From positions 1,302,001 through 1,366,000 of the forward strand of contig MU839832.1 of the NCBI GenBank assembly GCA_030411725.1: a DNA stretch of 64,000 nucleotides, given 5' to 3'. Under the pieces are notes generated by a model. That model ran no database searches. It was not told the origin of the DNA and worked only from the letters and a program-made list of their open reading frames with translations. The position numbers and the translations under genes are program-made. Below, piece by piece: positions 50,158 to 61,514 of the stretch. The DNA comes from Echria macrotheca (lineage: Eukaryota > Ascomycota > Sordariomycetes > Sordariales > Schizotheciaceae). The first letter of the stretch is position 1. Every line of letters starts with the position of its first letter.

Positions 50158-52404
50158 TTACCGCTCAACAGGACTCAACCCGAGCAACCGCATGCCGTTT
50201 CCGAGAACCGTGTGGGCGGCATCATAGAGGGCCATACGAGCCTTCATCAACTCCCTTTCGCTGCCAACCACCTTGAGATGGTCATAGCTGCTGCTCAGAG
50301 CGTGTGTCATCTTGAACAGGTACGAGAGCACGGTCGTGGGCTCCAAGGTCCTCAGAGTGTTCTGAACAGTATCAGGCCACTGCGCGAGTAACCTGACGAT
50401 GTTGACGGCGTGGGTCTCGGTAAGAAGTGTCAGGTCTGCCGTTGCCAACTCTTCGTCGCTGAGATTCGCCTTGCGCCGGATGGAGCTGACACGAGCGTGC
50501 GCGTACTGCAGGTAGGGTCCTGTGTCGCCCTCGAATGAAGTCATGACGTCCATGTTGAAGGTATAATTGTTGATCCTGGAGGCAGAGTTAACACAACCTG
50601 AAACTTAGAAGTCGGGAGTAGCAAGAAAACGGCTCGTACCTCTTGCCCGACATGTCCTGGACCATGACACTGCTAATACCCAGCGTGTCGGCGGTCGCCT
50701 CGGGGTTCTCAACCTGAGAATATTTGTCCTCGTTCTTCTTCATGGTCTCGTGCATCTTGTCGGCAACATCCCTGAGGATGTCGTCGAGGAACTTGACGGT
50801 GCCCTTGCGGGTGCTCATGCCCTGAACAAGACCGAAATTGATGTGTTGACACTTGGCAGCAATGTCCTTGTGTCCCAGGAGTTCGATGATCTTGAAGAGC
50901 TGCTTAAGATGGAGATCTTGTGCCGATGCCACGACGTAGATCATATGATCGAACTTGTACTTCTCGTAGCGTCCCAAGAGTTCGCTGATATCGCGGGTAA
51001 GATAGAGTGCTGTTCCATCCTTTTTCCTCACGATAGGCTTCTCTAGGCGCTTGCCTTCCTTTCCGGGAACCAGCTCCGCGAAGTTGACAAGCATCGCTCC
51101 ATTGTCCTCCTTGGCAATGCCCTTCTCCTCCATCTCCTTGCCAATCTTGTCCATGGCCTCCTCAGAAACCTGGCTCTCGCCGCTGTACTCGTCAAAGCGA
51201 ATGTTCAAGCGGGCGTAGGTCTCCTTGTATCGGGCAATGCTGAGGTCACGGAACCGCTTCCACTGGTCAAGCGCAGCCGGATCCCTGTCTGTCATCTTTT
51301 TGAAGTATCGGCGGGCTTGCTCATCCAAGCTGTTTGCCTCAAGCTCGGCGATGTCTTCGCCGGCTTCCTTCTTCTTTGCCAATTCCTCCTTCTCGGCGGT
51401 CATCTCGGTGTTGATCCGCACATAGAGATGGAACAAGTGGTTGATTGGGTCTTTCTTCAGCGCCTCCTCGTCACCATACTTCTCAAAGGCGAGAGCCAGT
51501 AGGCCATACTGCTTGCCCCAGTCACCCAGGTAATTTATCCTGATAACATCCCAACCCGCTCCTTGGTATAGGTTCGCAAGAAAGCCGCCAATGATGGTGC
51601 TTCGGAGATGACCTGCGTGAAACGGCTTGGCGATGTTGGGCGAAGAGAACTCGACAATGATGCGCTTCTGTCCTTTGCTCGGGTCCTTGGGGTCGCGAAG
51701 TCCCAGGAACTTGTTTCGGCCATATTCGGCGCCACGCTCGCGGATCATGGGAATGACCGACTTGATGAGAGGATCGGGCTGGACGAAGAAGCTAAGGAAG
51801 TAGCCCGAGACCACCGGCTTCTGGAACAGGGGGTCGTTCTCCGGAAACTACCTCACGTTGGTCAGAATACTGAATGCGATTGCGACGCGACATTGCATGT
51901 ACCGACCTTGTCTGTCCATTCCTTTGCGAGCTCATCCGGCTTCTTTCCCTTCAGCCTGAGTGAGGGGGCGGCAAGCACTATGTCGCCCTTGTCTAAGCCC
52001 TGCGTCCATTGTAGGTTCGGGTAGATGATGTTGGTATCGACACCAGTGACTCCTCCCAGGATGTTGGAGAGGTGGGCACGGAGGACGTCGAACGGGTTGT
52101 TCTCGGGGTAGCAGTTGGGATATTTCTCGGAGATGGCGTCGAGGCTGAGGCCATCGACGCGCTTTACGAGCTCCTCGATACCGGTGCTCGAAGACATGGC
52201 TGCGAATGTTCGTACTGGCTGGCGCAATGCGAAAAGGCTGGAGGAGGGGTAATGAGGGACGGCGCGGCCGTGGAGGGGGAGAACAGTGGTGGAGGGGTAG
52301 CGGACGCGGGAAAATTGGGGAACCAGACCTCGAGTCTTGGTCGCCTGTCGAAGAGAAAAGCAAGGACGAAGAAGAAAAGTGTAAGTGAAGGGCTGGCAGA
52401 CCAT
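50158..52404 (-). CDS. arginyl-tRNA synthetase, likely dual-targeted
   Basis: This class I synthetase charges tRNA-Arg. It has three exons (51907-52404, 50640-51847, 50158-50575), and the product is 707 residues from the ATG at 52404. The HIGH motif appears as FHAGHLRS and the KMSKS site as MSTRKGTVKF. The C-terminal anticodon-binding domain begins near GPYLQYAHARVSSI and the protein ends LSPVER. The first ~69 residues are rich in Arg, Ser and Leu without acidic residues (FLLRPCFSLRQATKTRG, RRAVPHY-like region), a mitochondrial presequence. A second in-frame ATG at 52197 (MSSSTGIEELVKR) begins the normal cytosolic N-terminus. The first ATG has T at -3 and the second G at -3, which suits leaky scanning. 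The donor of intron 1 (GTCGGT) is weak, but only this splice keeps the family sequence. Confidence 0.93.
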
Positions 52405-52843
52405 CAAGAGAGACGGAACTGCCAAATGGGAAGGATTGCTTGGCCTGAGTCCAACGATTGAGTCGATTCGCTTCTGACTCAGAATTCTGCCCGACGAAAA
52501 AATTCCATGCAAGAGCACAACCGCGTCTCGACCCCACATCTTCTTCACCTTGGCCAATCAGCCAATCAGATCACCGTTCGGCTTCTCACCGCCGCTCACC
52601 GAGCAAGGAACAACCAAGCGCTAAGACGGTCCATGAAGTTTAATCAGGTAGTTCCAATGATGGCGACAAGGTCATATTTCTTTTCACACGTATACTGTTC
52701 CTCACTAATCTGTATACACAACTGTCCAACAACCAGAACGCTGCGCCGCCCACAATGCAATGATGACCGCCCGGTCCCTAAACGCCTTGCAAGCCATGCA
52801 AACCCACAGCTAGATGCAGCATACCCAATATATACGAGAATAC
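52405..52843. other. intergenic sequence
   Basis: This covers the ArgRS promoter and the 3' flank of the ferric reductase gene. An in-frame ATG at 52539 could extend ArgRS upstream, but this adds no recognisable sequence. No other gene is seen. Confidence 0.5.
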
Positions 52844-54797
52844 TTAAAAACTGTATTCTTCCACATGGAGTTGGATGCCTTGTGCCCCCGTTCCTTTGTG
52901 CACTGCCCGTTCGTCCGACAAGCTGGCCACGCAATTGCGCACACGAGAGACAAGCGAGGGGCCACCACATACCACTACGCTGGTCTCTCCGCCACTGGCT
53001 TCGACTGGCCCCCGAATGAAGGCTTCGATATCGGGCCTCACCGATGAATGGTGAACATGGGAGTCGGTGCTGCTAGTGCTCAGCCTGTGCCGCGGGGTTG
53101 AAGCGGCTGACCGTTCAATATCAATCGGAGATGCGCCCGTGGTCTTCTCGTTCATCTCCTTTCCAACATCGGCACCCGAGGTTGAACCTGGCTGGGTGTT
53201 TATTCTCTGCACATGGGAGCTGACATGGCTCGGAGACTGAGACAAGGAGCTCCTCGTAACAGCAATGTGGACAAGAAGCTCGATGCCGATGTCCTTGGCA
53301 CGATCGATAAACTCGTGCAGTCTGGTGACGTAAAAGTCGATTTCCTCGCCCTGTCTGGCTGTGAGAAGGAAGTGGACCCGCTTTGCGCAATTGGTCTTTC
53401 GGGTGTGAAGAACGCTCTCGAGGATGGGCAGGGTGAATGATGCGCCGGTAGAGGCTGAGATGAGGATGATGGTTTCGTATATATCCCACCGGGGCGGGGC
53501 GCCATACGGTCCTGAGACGAAGACGGTAAGGTTCCTCTTCTTTCCGGCCGCCTGGGCCTTCGCTGCGAATTCGTGGATCCGACGAGAAAAGCCCGTGTGC
53601 TTCCGAATCACCAGCTGAATACTGTTGCAGATGCAAGTGCCGGGAAGCTGATGAGCGCAAGCGATGGTGTAAGGGTGCGCTTCGAGCGGACCTATGCTGG
53701 GCAACCAGAGGTAGAGATGTTGTCCCGCACGCCACTTGAAGTGGACATCCTTGATCGTCATGACCGTGATGGAGTCTCCGACAGCTGCTACTTGAGCCTG
53801 GTGTCCGACCCTCTGCCCTCCCTGGCACTTGGACTTTTTGGGAAGAATCTTAATATTCTGCCAGAGAAGCAACGCTGTGCGACAAACCCGATCGAAGCAA
53901 ATGGCGGCGACTGCGAACCAAACGTTGTACTGCGCAACCGGCGGAACATGTTCGTAAACAAGCCAGAGGAAGACAACAGCCGTGGCGATATGTTGCAGGA
54001 CGAAGAACTCGTAGCTCAACCTCCTCAGCGGGGCAAAGGACGACACCACAGACCACAGGAGGACTCCCCACGCGCCGAGCCCGTACTTGACCATTGGCAT
54101 CATCTTGAGCTGGTAGCTGACGAAATCGGCCAGCACCCACTCGGTCCAAAAGTGCCAGCCGTGAACAGTGGCAGTCAGAAAGACGGTCCGTGCTACCCAG
54201 CGGTGCAGCCAGTTGAGGCGCTCGTGGCTCATGCCTGCAATAAAGCCCAGAACATTGCACTTCGAGGCGAGGAGGTACATCAGCGGTACCTGCATGACGG
54301 TGACCCATGCGTTTCGATATCCAATCCGCTCCCAAAAGTAGGCGTCGTAGACGACTGAACCCGAACTCATCATGTAGATGATAATGGCCCAATAGATGAG
54401 GAGAGAAATAACACGGCCCAATGGTGGCGGCGTCATCCAGGAGAAACCTCGGATCGGCACGTAAAGCTGAGGATAGCTTGCTTCGCGGACGACGGCGGTC
54501 AACGTTGCCCAGGTCTCCAAGAACCAGTTGCTCGGTCTCGCTGGAAATTCGACCGATGTCGAGGCGCATCGCCGTAATCTGTACAAGTCAGCAAGCCCGT
54601 CTAAACCAGAGCCTTCCCGGAAAATGCAGGACTGACCGTCTCTTGGAGGCATATTGGTTTACGGCGCGACATGCCGCCAGAAGCCCCATAACGCCAGCGA
54701 TGATATACCAAAAATCGCGACTCAGCTCCATGTTCGCAGGCTGGAAGGCATTCATCGTCATCGTCATGCCCCCGCCCATATCCATTCCCATATCCAT
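52844..54797 (-). CDS. ferric/cupric reductase (FRE-type transmembrane oxidoreductase)
   Basis: This reduces Fe3+ or Cu2+ at the cell surface using cytosolic NADPH. It has two exons (54637-54797 and 52844-54578) with a 58-nt intron (GTCAGT...ACAG), 631 residues. Two H-x13-H pairs bind the two hemes: LHRW...TVHGW and LQHIA...YEHV. The FAD site is HPYTIA, and the NADPH sites are GPYGAP and VVCGGPSL. Several transmembrane segments precede them. The N-terminus is Met-rich (MDMGMDMGGGMTMTM), a pattern that binds Cu(I) in copper transporters, and it would face outside. The frame is open further up to an ATG at 54929, but the extension resembles no signal peptide, so 54797 is preferred. It lies divergent to a BIM1-like copper protein gene. 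Ferric or cupric preference is not decided by sequence. Confidence 0.9.
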
Positions 54798-56406
54798 CTT
54801 GGCGGTTGTGTTTCTGCCGTTCTTACTGAAAGCGTCGATTGAAGAGTAGTTGGAGACGGCCGAAACGTGGTCGCTCGAAGTGCCGAAATGCGCTATCCAA
54901 GAAATTGCGCGGGCGCCGGTACCTCTCAAAACACAGGGCTGCGCCGCGCGTCAAATACTCTTCTTCAAAACTGTCGCATTGAAGATTTCCAACGGCGACC
55001 GAGTTCGCTAGGTGTTCGAAGTTGCGCGCCGTCCCGTTGACACCGCACGTGCACCGGTACGGACCGAAAATGCAGTGGAGACCGAAGATGGCAAGATCGG
55101 TGGGGTGATCAAGTTGCGCCCGTCGTGCTCGACATCCACGGATCCTAAGCAAGCGAAGGCTTAAGCAAAATGGAAGAAGCCGACTAGGAATAAGGATTAC
55201 AGACAGCGGGTAAAGGACAGAAATCGGGGCAGCTGCAATATAACGTTATCGGATGTCGATGGTGATAGGACTTTGCCACGGGATAAAAGTGTGAGATTCC
55301 GGGATTGGGCCGGCGCAGAGTGGGTAAGATCCCGAGTGAGACTGCAGCCGCTTCGCAGCTCGTGGTTGTTACGCAGGTGTCATGTGTGTCAACATCTTGC
55401 AAGCAGCCATCTCGAACTGCAGTCCTGGTGAATCTCTGCATTCAATTTGGCTGTCCCCGGGTCCCCAACGAGCCCAGCGCGCTGGGTTCCAGTTGCAAAT
55501 CGTGTTTGATCTTTTCGGCAAGAGATGGTGTTGAGAGCAAGTTCTCACTGGCTGGAGTGAGCCCCGCTCAGCCGCGCTAGTGCAGCCACAATTTGCTCAA
55601 ATGCCCTCGCCGGCGGAACTATCCCTAGAAGAGAATGGTGTGCCACACAGTTGGCCCCTGTCGCTTTCCGTTCCCGGTCTAGTGCGAGCGCCCCGCAGGA
55701 GCTTCCCCCACCAACCCCTCCAACCCCACGATTTGATCGACGAAACTTGCTCGTCTTCAAGATGCGATTTTTGAGGCCAAAAAAACTGCAGAACTGGGGT
55801 CGCAGCAGAACAAAAGACGAGAGACATTGAGCCACCGGGTATCCTCAGTTGATTGCAGTTACCGACAGCTTGGATGCGATGTCTTGGCGTAAAAAGCTTG
55901 ATCAGACCGCGAGCAGTGACGCAATGCCCGTTGGAGTCGCGATGTGAGTCCATTCAGCTGACAATCTGCGCGTTGCGTGTCGCCGAACCTTGACCATCCC
56001 ACGGCGCCAATTGGGGCCGTGACATCCGTGTTTCCGTCTCGAAAACCAGCTCTCTTATTTCCGCCACCAGGGCATGACAGTCTGCGGCGTTCTCAGACCA
56101 TTGGTGTCTTTCAACCCGGCAGGTGTCATCTCTGGTTTGTCCAATTCGGTGCCCCTGTCGGTTTCAGGGAAGTACGTACCTTCTTATCCATTTATACCTC
56201 GAACTCTCCCGCGGTGCCAAGAAGATGTTCAGGGTCATCCATCTGCCGTCCGGTCTGCAAATAATACTGTACAAAATCCCGAGCCTCCCCATTTTGCCTG
56301 ACTTGGCTCCGAATCCTTCAGTCCTTTGATCGATCGAACTTTAGCAACACTCCGTCCTCCGGCCATCTACTTCGTCCCTAGCCATCCACCCACTCCGTCA
56401 CTCACA
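54798..56406. promoter_or_regulatory. divergent promoter of reductase and BIM1-like gene
   Basis: This 1.6-kb region holds no supported gene and must contain both promoters. TTTGCTC at 55592-55598 matches the yeast Mac1 copper-response core TTTGC(T/G)C. One seven-base match in this length could be chance. C/T-rich leader sequence precedes 56407. Confidence 0.45.
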
Positions 56407-57181
56407 ATGGCACCTCTTCGCGCTATCGCGGCTGCTACCCTGCTGTTCCTCTCAACCGTCAACGCGCACTTTGTGCTCATAAGCCCACCTTCGCTTGAGG
56501 GCACGACCGTCGACGAGGACAAGGAGGGCAACGCGCCATGCGGTGCTGATACTGCCGACCTTTCGAAGAAAACGACCAACAGTTTTCACGTTGATGGCGA
56601 CTTCATTGCTTTGCTATCCGGGCACCCCCAAATCAACTACTTGATCCGCGGCACTCTCGAAGATAAGGGGAGCGGCAATTGGACACAGCTCTTCCCGATT
56701 TTCACTCAGAGTGGCCTGGGTAATTTCTGCGAGCCATCCGTGTCCGTGCCGAAAGAATGGGCTGGCAAGAAAGGAATTATCGGTGTGGTGGCCGACGCAC
56801 CTGACGGAACACTGTACCAGGTTTGTGCCACCCCTCGCAAGCTTTTGCTCAAAGTCCCAGCTAACTCTAACGTCGCAGTGCGCTGTCGTCAACTTTGTGG
56901 CTGGTTCCAACTCGCCACCCGCCGGCAGCTGTACCAATGGAAGCACCGTGACCGGAAGCTTCAGCTCCGACCCGACTCTCTCCGGTCTTGTTGGTAACCC
57001 CTCGACCACGGCCGCTTCAGGTTCGGGCAGTTCCGCCACTCCTTCAAGCTCGAGCGGTTCCACCGCCCCTAAGCCGTCCCAGTCTGGTAGCGTGGCAGCT
57101 GCTCTTTCCGGGAATGGCGTCCAGCTCGGAGGTCTTGTGCTTGCCTCTCTCATGGTTGCTCTTGGTACAGCGCTCCTTTGA
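56407..57181 (+). CDS. BIM1-like copper acquisition protein (LPMO-like, X325), GPI-anchored
   Basis: This encodes 238 residues in two exons (56407-56820 and 56879-57181); the 58-nt intron has donor GTTTGT and acceptor CGCAG. The signal peptide (MAPLRAIAAATLLFLSTVNA) ends directly before HFVLISPPSLEG, so the mature protein starts with His21, the first ligand of a copper histidine-brace. FHVDGDF (His61) is a candidate second ligand. Four cysteines (PCG, FCE, QCA, SCT) would form two disulfides. A Ser/Thr/Gly-rich linker follows, and the end (VQLGGLVLASLMVALGTALL) is a GPI-attachment signal. In Cryptococcus, BIM1 works with Ctr1 in copper uptake, and related proteins bind copper but do not cleave polysaccharides. 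The neighbouring divergent metalloreductase supports a copper role here. An alternative is a wall-protein role without uptake. Confidence 0.88.
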
Positions 57182-57895
57182 TAAGCCGCGAATGGCACTG
57201 CCTTTTGGGTTAATTCGGCGTTCTGGGGTTCGGACGGTTCTGATGGGAAAAGGGCGACCAAAATTGGGCATGTCTCGCCAGATGGCCCCTGTTGTACAAT
57301 AGATAGACCGCTGGCGAACGTCCATATGTCATGGTTGATGAGGCTTCTGCCACCTAGAGCATACCTCTAAAATGAATTTAATTCTGGATTCCGCCCAAAC
57401 ACTGTTGCAAGTCTACATATCTGGGTTGAGCTGTTGTCTGGCCAATCCCTCTGGATGAGAATACCGGGTACCTGGATCACATACGGTCGGGAGTATCGGA
57501 ACATGCCGGCTTGTTCCCTGTTCTCCGTGGGCTTGACGGAACGGTTACAAGGAAGGTGCCGTTGATTCAAGTTGTTGTCTCGTGAAGACGGAAGGAACGA
57601 CCAAAGACTCATCATGTCAGACTCCTTAAAAGTGAAGGAGCGCTTCGGTCTCGCCAGAGGGTGATTCCTGCGAGTGTTTCGGGATTTCCCTCGATACCGC
57701 GGTGTCACAACCAGGCTCACTTCTCTGCAGACCATCACCGTGTTCGACCATTCACCAACAAATCCTCTCAGCCCAACATCACCCTAGAGCACTTCTTCCG
57801 TCCTCGGTATTTCTCCTTCTTGGTTCTCCGACGATTGGAGCATCATCTCTCGACAGTCTACTCCGATTACGCAGGCTCCGAGTCAGAAATCGAGA
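57182..57895. other. intergenic sequence
   Basis: I see no gene in these 714 bases between two plus-strand GPI-protein genes. The C/T-rich part at 57745-57870 looks like the leader of the next gene. Confidence 0.5.
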
Positions 57896-58481
57896 ATGGC
57901 GGCGTCAAATACCTTCCGCATCGCCGTGCTACTTGTAGCCATTTCCATCACCTCGGCTACAAAGTTCCAGGCCATGGCCGGCCACGCCAACACGGTCACT
58001 GAAACAGTCACGCTCCCTATCAGCAGTATCTCGGCGGACACTGCTGCAGGCCCTATGTTTATTGAGATGACAACCGTTGGCTTGTCAACCGTTACGGTAT
58101 TCAACAGCACGACGCTCGCGACCGACCTTACTGTCGAAACTGCACCCGAAACTACGAGCGTGGGCATCGCCGCCAACTCGACTGCTTTGCTCTGGACCGA
58201 GAGCCATCGTAACATGACTACGTCCACAACGTCGCCAGATGTTACAACAGCCAGCAAAGCGAGGCCCGAGGCTACCACTGCGACGACAGCCACCGTGATG
58301 GGTCCAACTGGAAATGCCACAAGCTCTAAGAATGACGGTCCCCCCGTGAGCTAGTAAGTATCGTCATGCCCCTTCCCAAGAACACGCCTCGTTTTGCTGT
58401 TCTCACTGATCAACTGCTAATCTCGGCCATAGTAACGTCAGGGCCCTAATTGTTGGCCTTCTTGCCGCCATGATCCTCTAG
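57896..58481 (+). CDS. GPI-anchored Ser/Thr-rich surface protein
   Basis: This encodes 168 residues in two exons (57896-58353 and 58433-58481). The 79-nt intron (GTAAGT...CATAG) removes what would otherwise be a TAG stop: the codon is split TA|T. The N-terminus (FRIAVLLVAISITSATKF) is a signal peptide. The centre is almost wholly Thr, Ser, Val and Ala, with N-glycosylation sites (NST, NMT, NAT) and many possible O-glycosylation sites. The short second exon adds NVRALIVGLLAAMIL, the hydrophobic tail needed for GPI attachment. It is a cell-wall or plasma-membrane mannoprotein of unknown function. Splicing therefore decides whether the product is anchored or secreted, since intron retention would end the protein before the tail. 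Confidence 0.75.
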
Positions 58482-59283
58482 TTAATAGTAGTAGTCAATG
58501 GAAGATATCCTTGGCGAGTCAATCCTCGGCGAGTCAATTATCGGAATCAGCCGACCCCTATCCTGTTGACATAATGCCACGGTCGGCTCTCAGCATAGCA
58601 CACAGTCGGGAGAGCAACATGCACCAGTTTGGGATGCGGGGTGGATATATTCAGGAGAATGCCGTATCTCTAAGTTTTCCGTTCGTTGTCTTCTTGTTAC
58701 GTCGTCTGCGGAGATCATATCTGAGCTGGGATCGAGCAAGGGATATATAATGCGTTGGAGCCCTTCGAAATATGATGAGTGTTGGCCGTTTTTCTTCTCG
58801 GTGTTTGGGATTTCCCCTATGTTCGTTGTGAGGGTTTCACATTTTGTCTTGCTACCGCATTCCTGTTGCTGGTCGTGCAGCTGGTGTCCATCATTCAACT
58901 GCCGACCTTCGGCAGTCTCATCCGAGTCGGTGATCGGCAGGGGTCTACAGACTGCCGGGCACCGGGTTTTCTACCCAACCAGCTACCTGGCTTATTTACA
59001 CGATCATGCACGATCTCCGCATTCCAGGCTCACGCGATTGTTTTTCAGAAATCATGGGGTGGGACAATCTTGTCTGAGCACCGATCACTTGGTTGGGGGT
59101 ACTCGGCGATTTATCTGCGTGTATGGCCAGGATGGGATGTCGGGGTTGGGGTAAGCAAGGACAACGATACCCGCACTACTAACAGGCACAAATACCGACA
59201 TCTTGGGCTTTCCAGCCGGGCTCGTTGAGAGCTCGTATAGCTTCTGCCCTACCTGTTTCGGTAAAAATTCAATCGAGCACAAC
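58482..59283. other. intergenic / promoter sequence
   Basis: I see no gene. Open frames at 58511-58750 and 58750-59228 show no motifs. The last part is the promoter of the sugar transporter. Confidence 0.5.
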
Positions 59284-61268
59284 ATGAAGACGGATATCGG
59301 TCCCTGGCTGAGCAAGCCATTTTTGACTTCGTTGTTTCTAGGCATCGGTGGTTTTCTATACGGATAGTATGTCTCCCTCTCATTGATACTAGATGGGTTG
59401 TTAGCCAGAGCTAATCTTAACTCGATGCAGTGACTCGGGCATCATCACGCCTAGTCTGGCGCTGAGCTCGTTTCTGACGTACTTTGATCGTCCCAACCCC
59501 GCCCTCCGCGGCGCTATCGTATCCATGTACCAGGCCGGAGCATGGTTGGGGAGCGCGTCGGTGGGTATTACGAGCGATCGGTTCGGTCGGCGGAAAGCCA
59601 TTGCGTTCGGGTGTATCTGGGGTGTGCTTGGCGGCGCGTTGATGGCAGGGGCAGCCCATGTTGCGATGTGTAAGTTGGGCCGGATGCCAGGATCTCTGGC
59701 AATGGCTCATGATGGCTGATAAAGACATTCCTAGTGATTACCGGTCGGTTGCTGGTAGGCTACGCGGTTGGCACCATCACTGGCGTCGCGCCGGTCTTTG
59801 GGGCCGAAATCGCGAAGGTGAGCGCATCAGGAATCAAAACACCATATCTGCTTGCCATATCCTGTCAAATACTTACCGCAGTGACGCTAGACGCACGAGC
59901 GAGCGAGGTTAACAGCCATCAATCAGATGAGTAAGTCTCATCCCAGAAATGACAATGGCCTAGCACTTTGGCTGACTTGTCGTTCGAAAGTGGTCGCGTG
60001 GGGGTTCTTCGTGGCGCTCTGGACTGGAGTTGGCGAGAGTCGCTGGCAAAACCCGAACCAATGGAGACTTGGCTTCGCAATTCAGAGCGTACCGGCCCTC
60101 TTGCTTGGAGTTGGCGTTCTCTTTGTCGGTGAGTCGCCTCGCTGGCTCTGTCTCAAAGGCCGGTACGAAGAGGCCGAGAAGGCCTTCCGTAATTACCACT
60201 TTGACGGAACCAATGATGAGTGGTGCAACACCGAGTTTGCTCTTATTCAAGAGAACATCAAGGAGGAGATCAAGGCCCAGGGGCGGCTCTCATGGGCTGA
60301 TCTGTTCAGGACGCCGGCCTTCCGGAAGCGTCTTTTTGTTGGCTCGTTCGTGTGGGCAGCGGCCATGTTATCTGGTGGGCATCCCCCAACTGCTGGGCTA
60401 TTTACGATGCTAATGCTCGTGAACAGGTATCTCCTTCGTCCAGTATTACCAGACGGCCATCTACGCCACCCTTCAGTTCAGCGAGGATAGACAGCTCCTC
60501 GTGAGCGGTCTGTATGGCTCTGTCGCTCCGGTTGCCTGTCTTTTGTCCCTGTTATTTGTGGATAAGGTCGGGCGCAAGAAGATCCTCGTTACCAGCTCGG
60601 CCCTTCTATCGTTGTCCTACCTCATTATCACTATCATCGCAGCTGTTTTCCCTGCTCGTCCCGGGTTCCCGACCAACGAAGCTGCGCAGAGAGGCTTGAT
60701 TGCCTGTATCTTTGCCGTCTCAGCCAACTACTCCGCTTTGCTGGGGCCGATGACCTGGATTATTCCGTAGGTTCCTCTTCACGCTTTTTTTTGAAAGTGT
60801 ATCTCTGATATGATATTGACTTTGATTCCAGACCTGAGGTTTTCACGACGGAACTCCGCGCGAAAGCGAATGCTATCGTCCAGGTGATTCATTACTCCAT
60901 CAGTCTTGTTATCACACAGTGCTCGCCAATTGCCCTAGCTGCAGTTGGCTGGAAGTACTACGTAAGGCGTCCCCCCAAAAATAGGACTACTACTGCAGTG
61001 CGCTGATAACGCGAAAAGATTCTCTTCGTCTTGACCAACGCCCTCTGCACTGTGGTGTTTGCATTCTTCTATCCGGAAACCAAAGGTTCGTCTTCCAGAG
61101 CGGCGTAAGGAGATCGAGTTGTTGCTTATTTCGTCTCTAGGCAAATCTTTGGAGCAGATCGATGAGATCTTTGGCGACGTCAAGCCTATTACCGATCTTG
61201 GTCGACGGTCATCATCGCAAGAGAAGGAAGTCGTAGAGACGGTCCACGTTGGGAAGCGTGATGTTTGA
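59284..61268 (+). CDS. MFS sugar transporter
   Basis: This is a major facilitator superfamily hexose-type transporter in the plasma membrane, 497 residues in nine exons: 59284-59366, 59431-59669, 59735-59817, 59891-59930, 59991-60374, 60427-60766, 60832-60961, 61019-61085, 61141-61268. All introns are 52-73 nt and every join keeps frame. Family motifs are in order: GGFLYGYDSGII in helix 1, SDRFGRRKAI between helices 2 and 3, GRLLVGYAVG in helix 4, GESPRWL after helix 6, VDKVGRKKI between 8 and 9, and YPETKGKSLEQIDEIF at the end of helix 12. The loop with EIAKTHERARLTAINQM matches the usual PETRG-type segment. A 33-residue hydrophilic tail follows. It has far more introns than its neighbours, which is common for this family. 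The sugar is not identifiable. Confidence 0.92.
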
Positions 61269-61514
61269 TCACATCGTGCAGGTAGTTATCCCAAGCCGCA
61301 GGTCTGGAGGCAGGTGATCCTTCACTTGAAGAGTAGAGGTACCTATTCCCTTCTATCTTTTGAATTTTTTAGCTGCCTAGGCACGCAGCCTCGTCGTGAT
61401 GGACTATCGGTGCGGGGTACCTTCGATCACCAGACAAACTTTCCTGCTCCTCCGTATACACTCCATATCTAGTATCTACCAGTTTTCCACTTGGAGTTTG
61501 AGTTACATTTTGTC

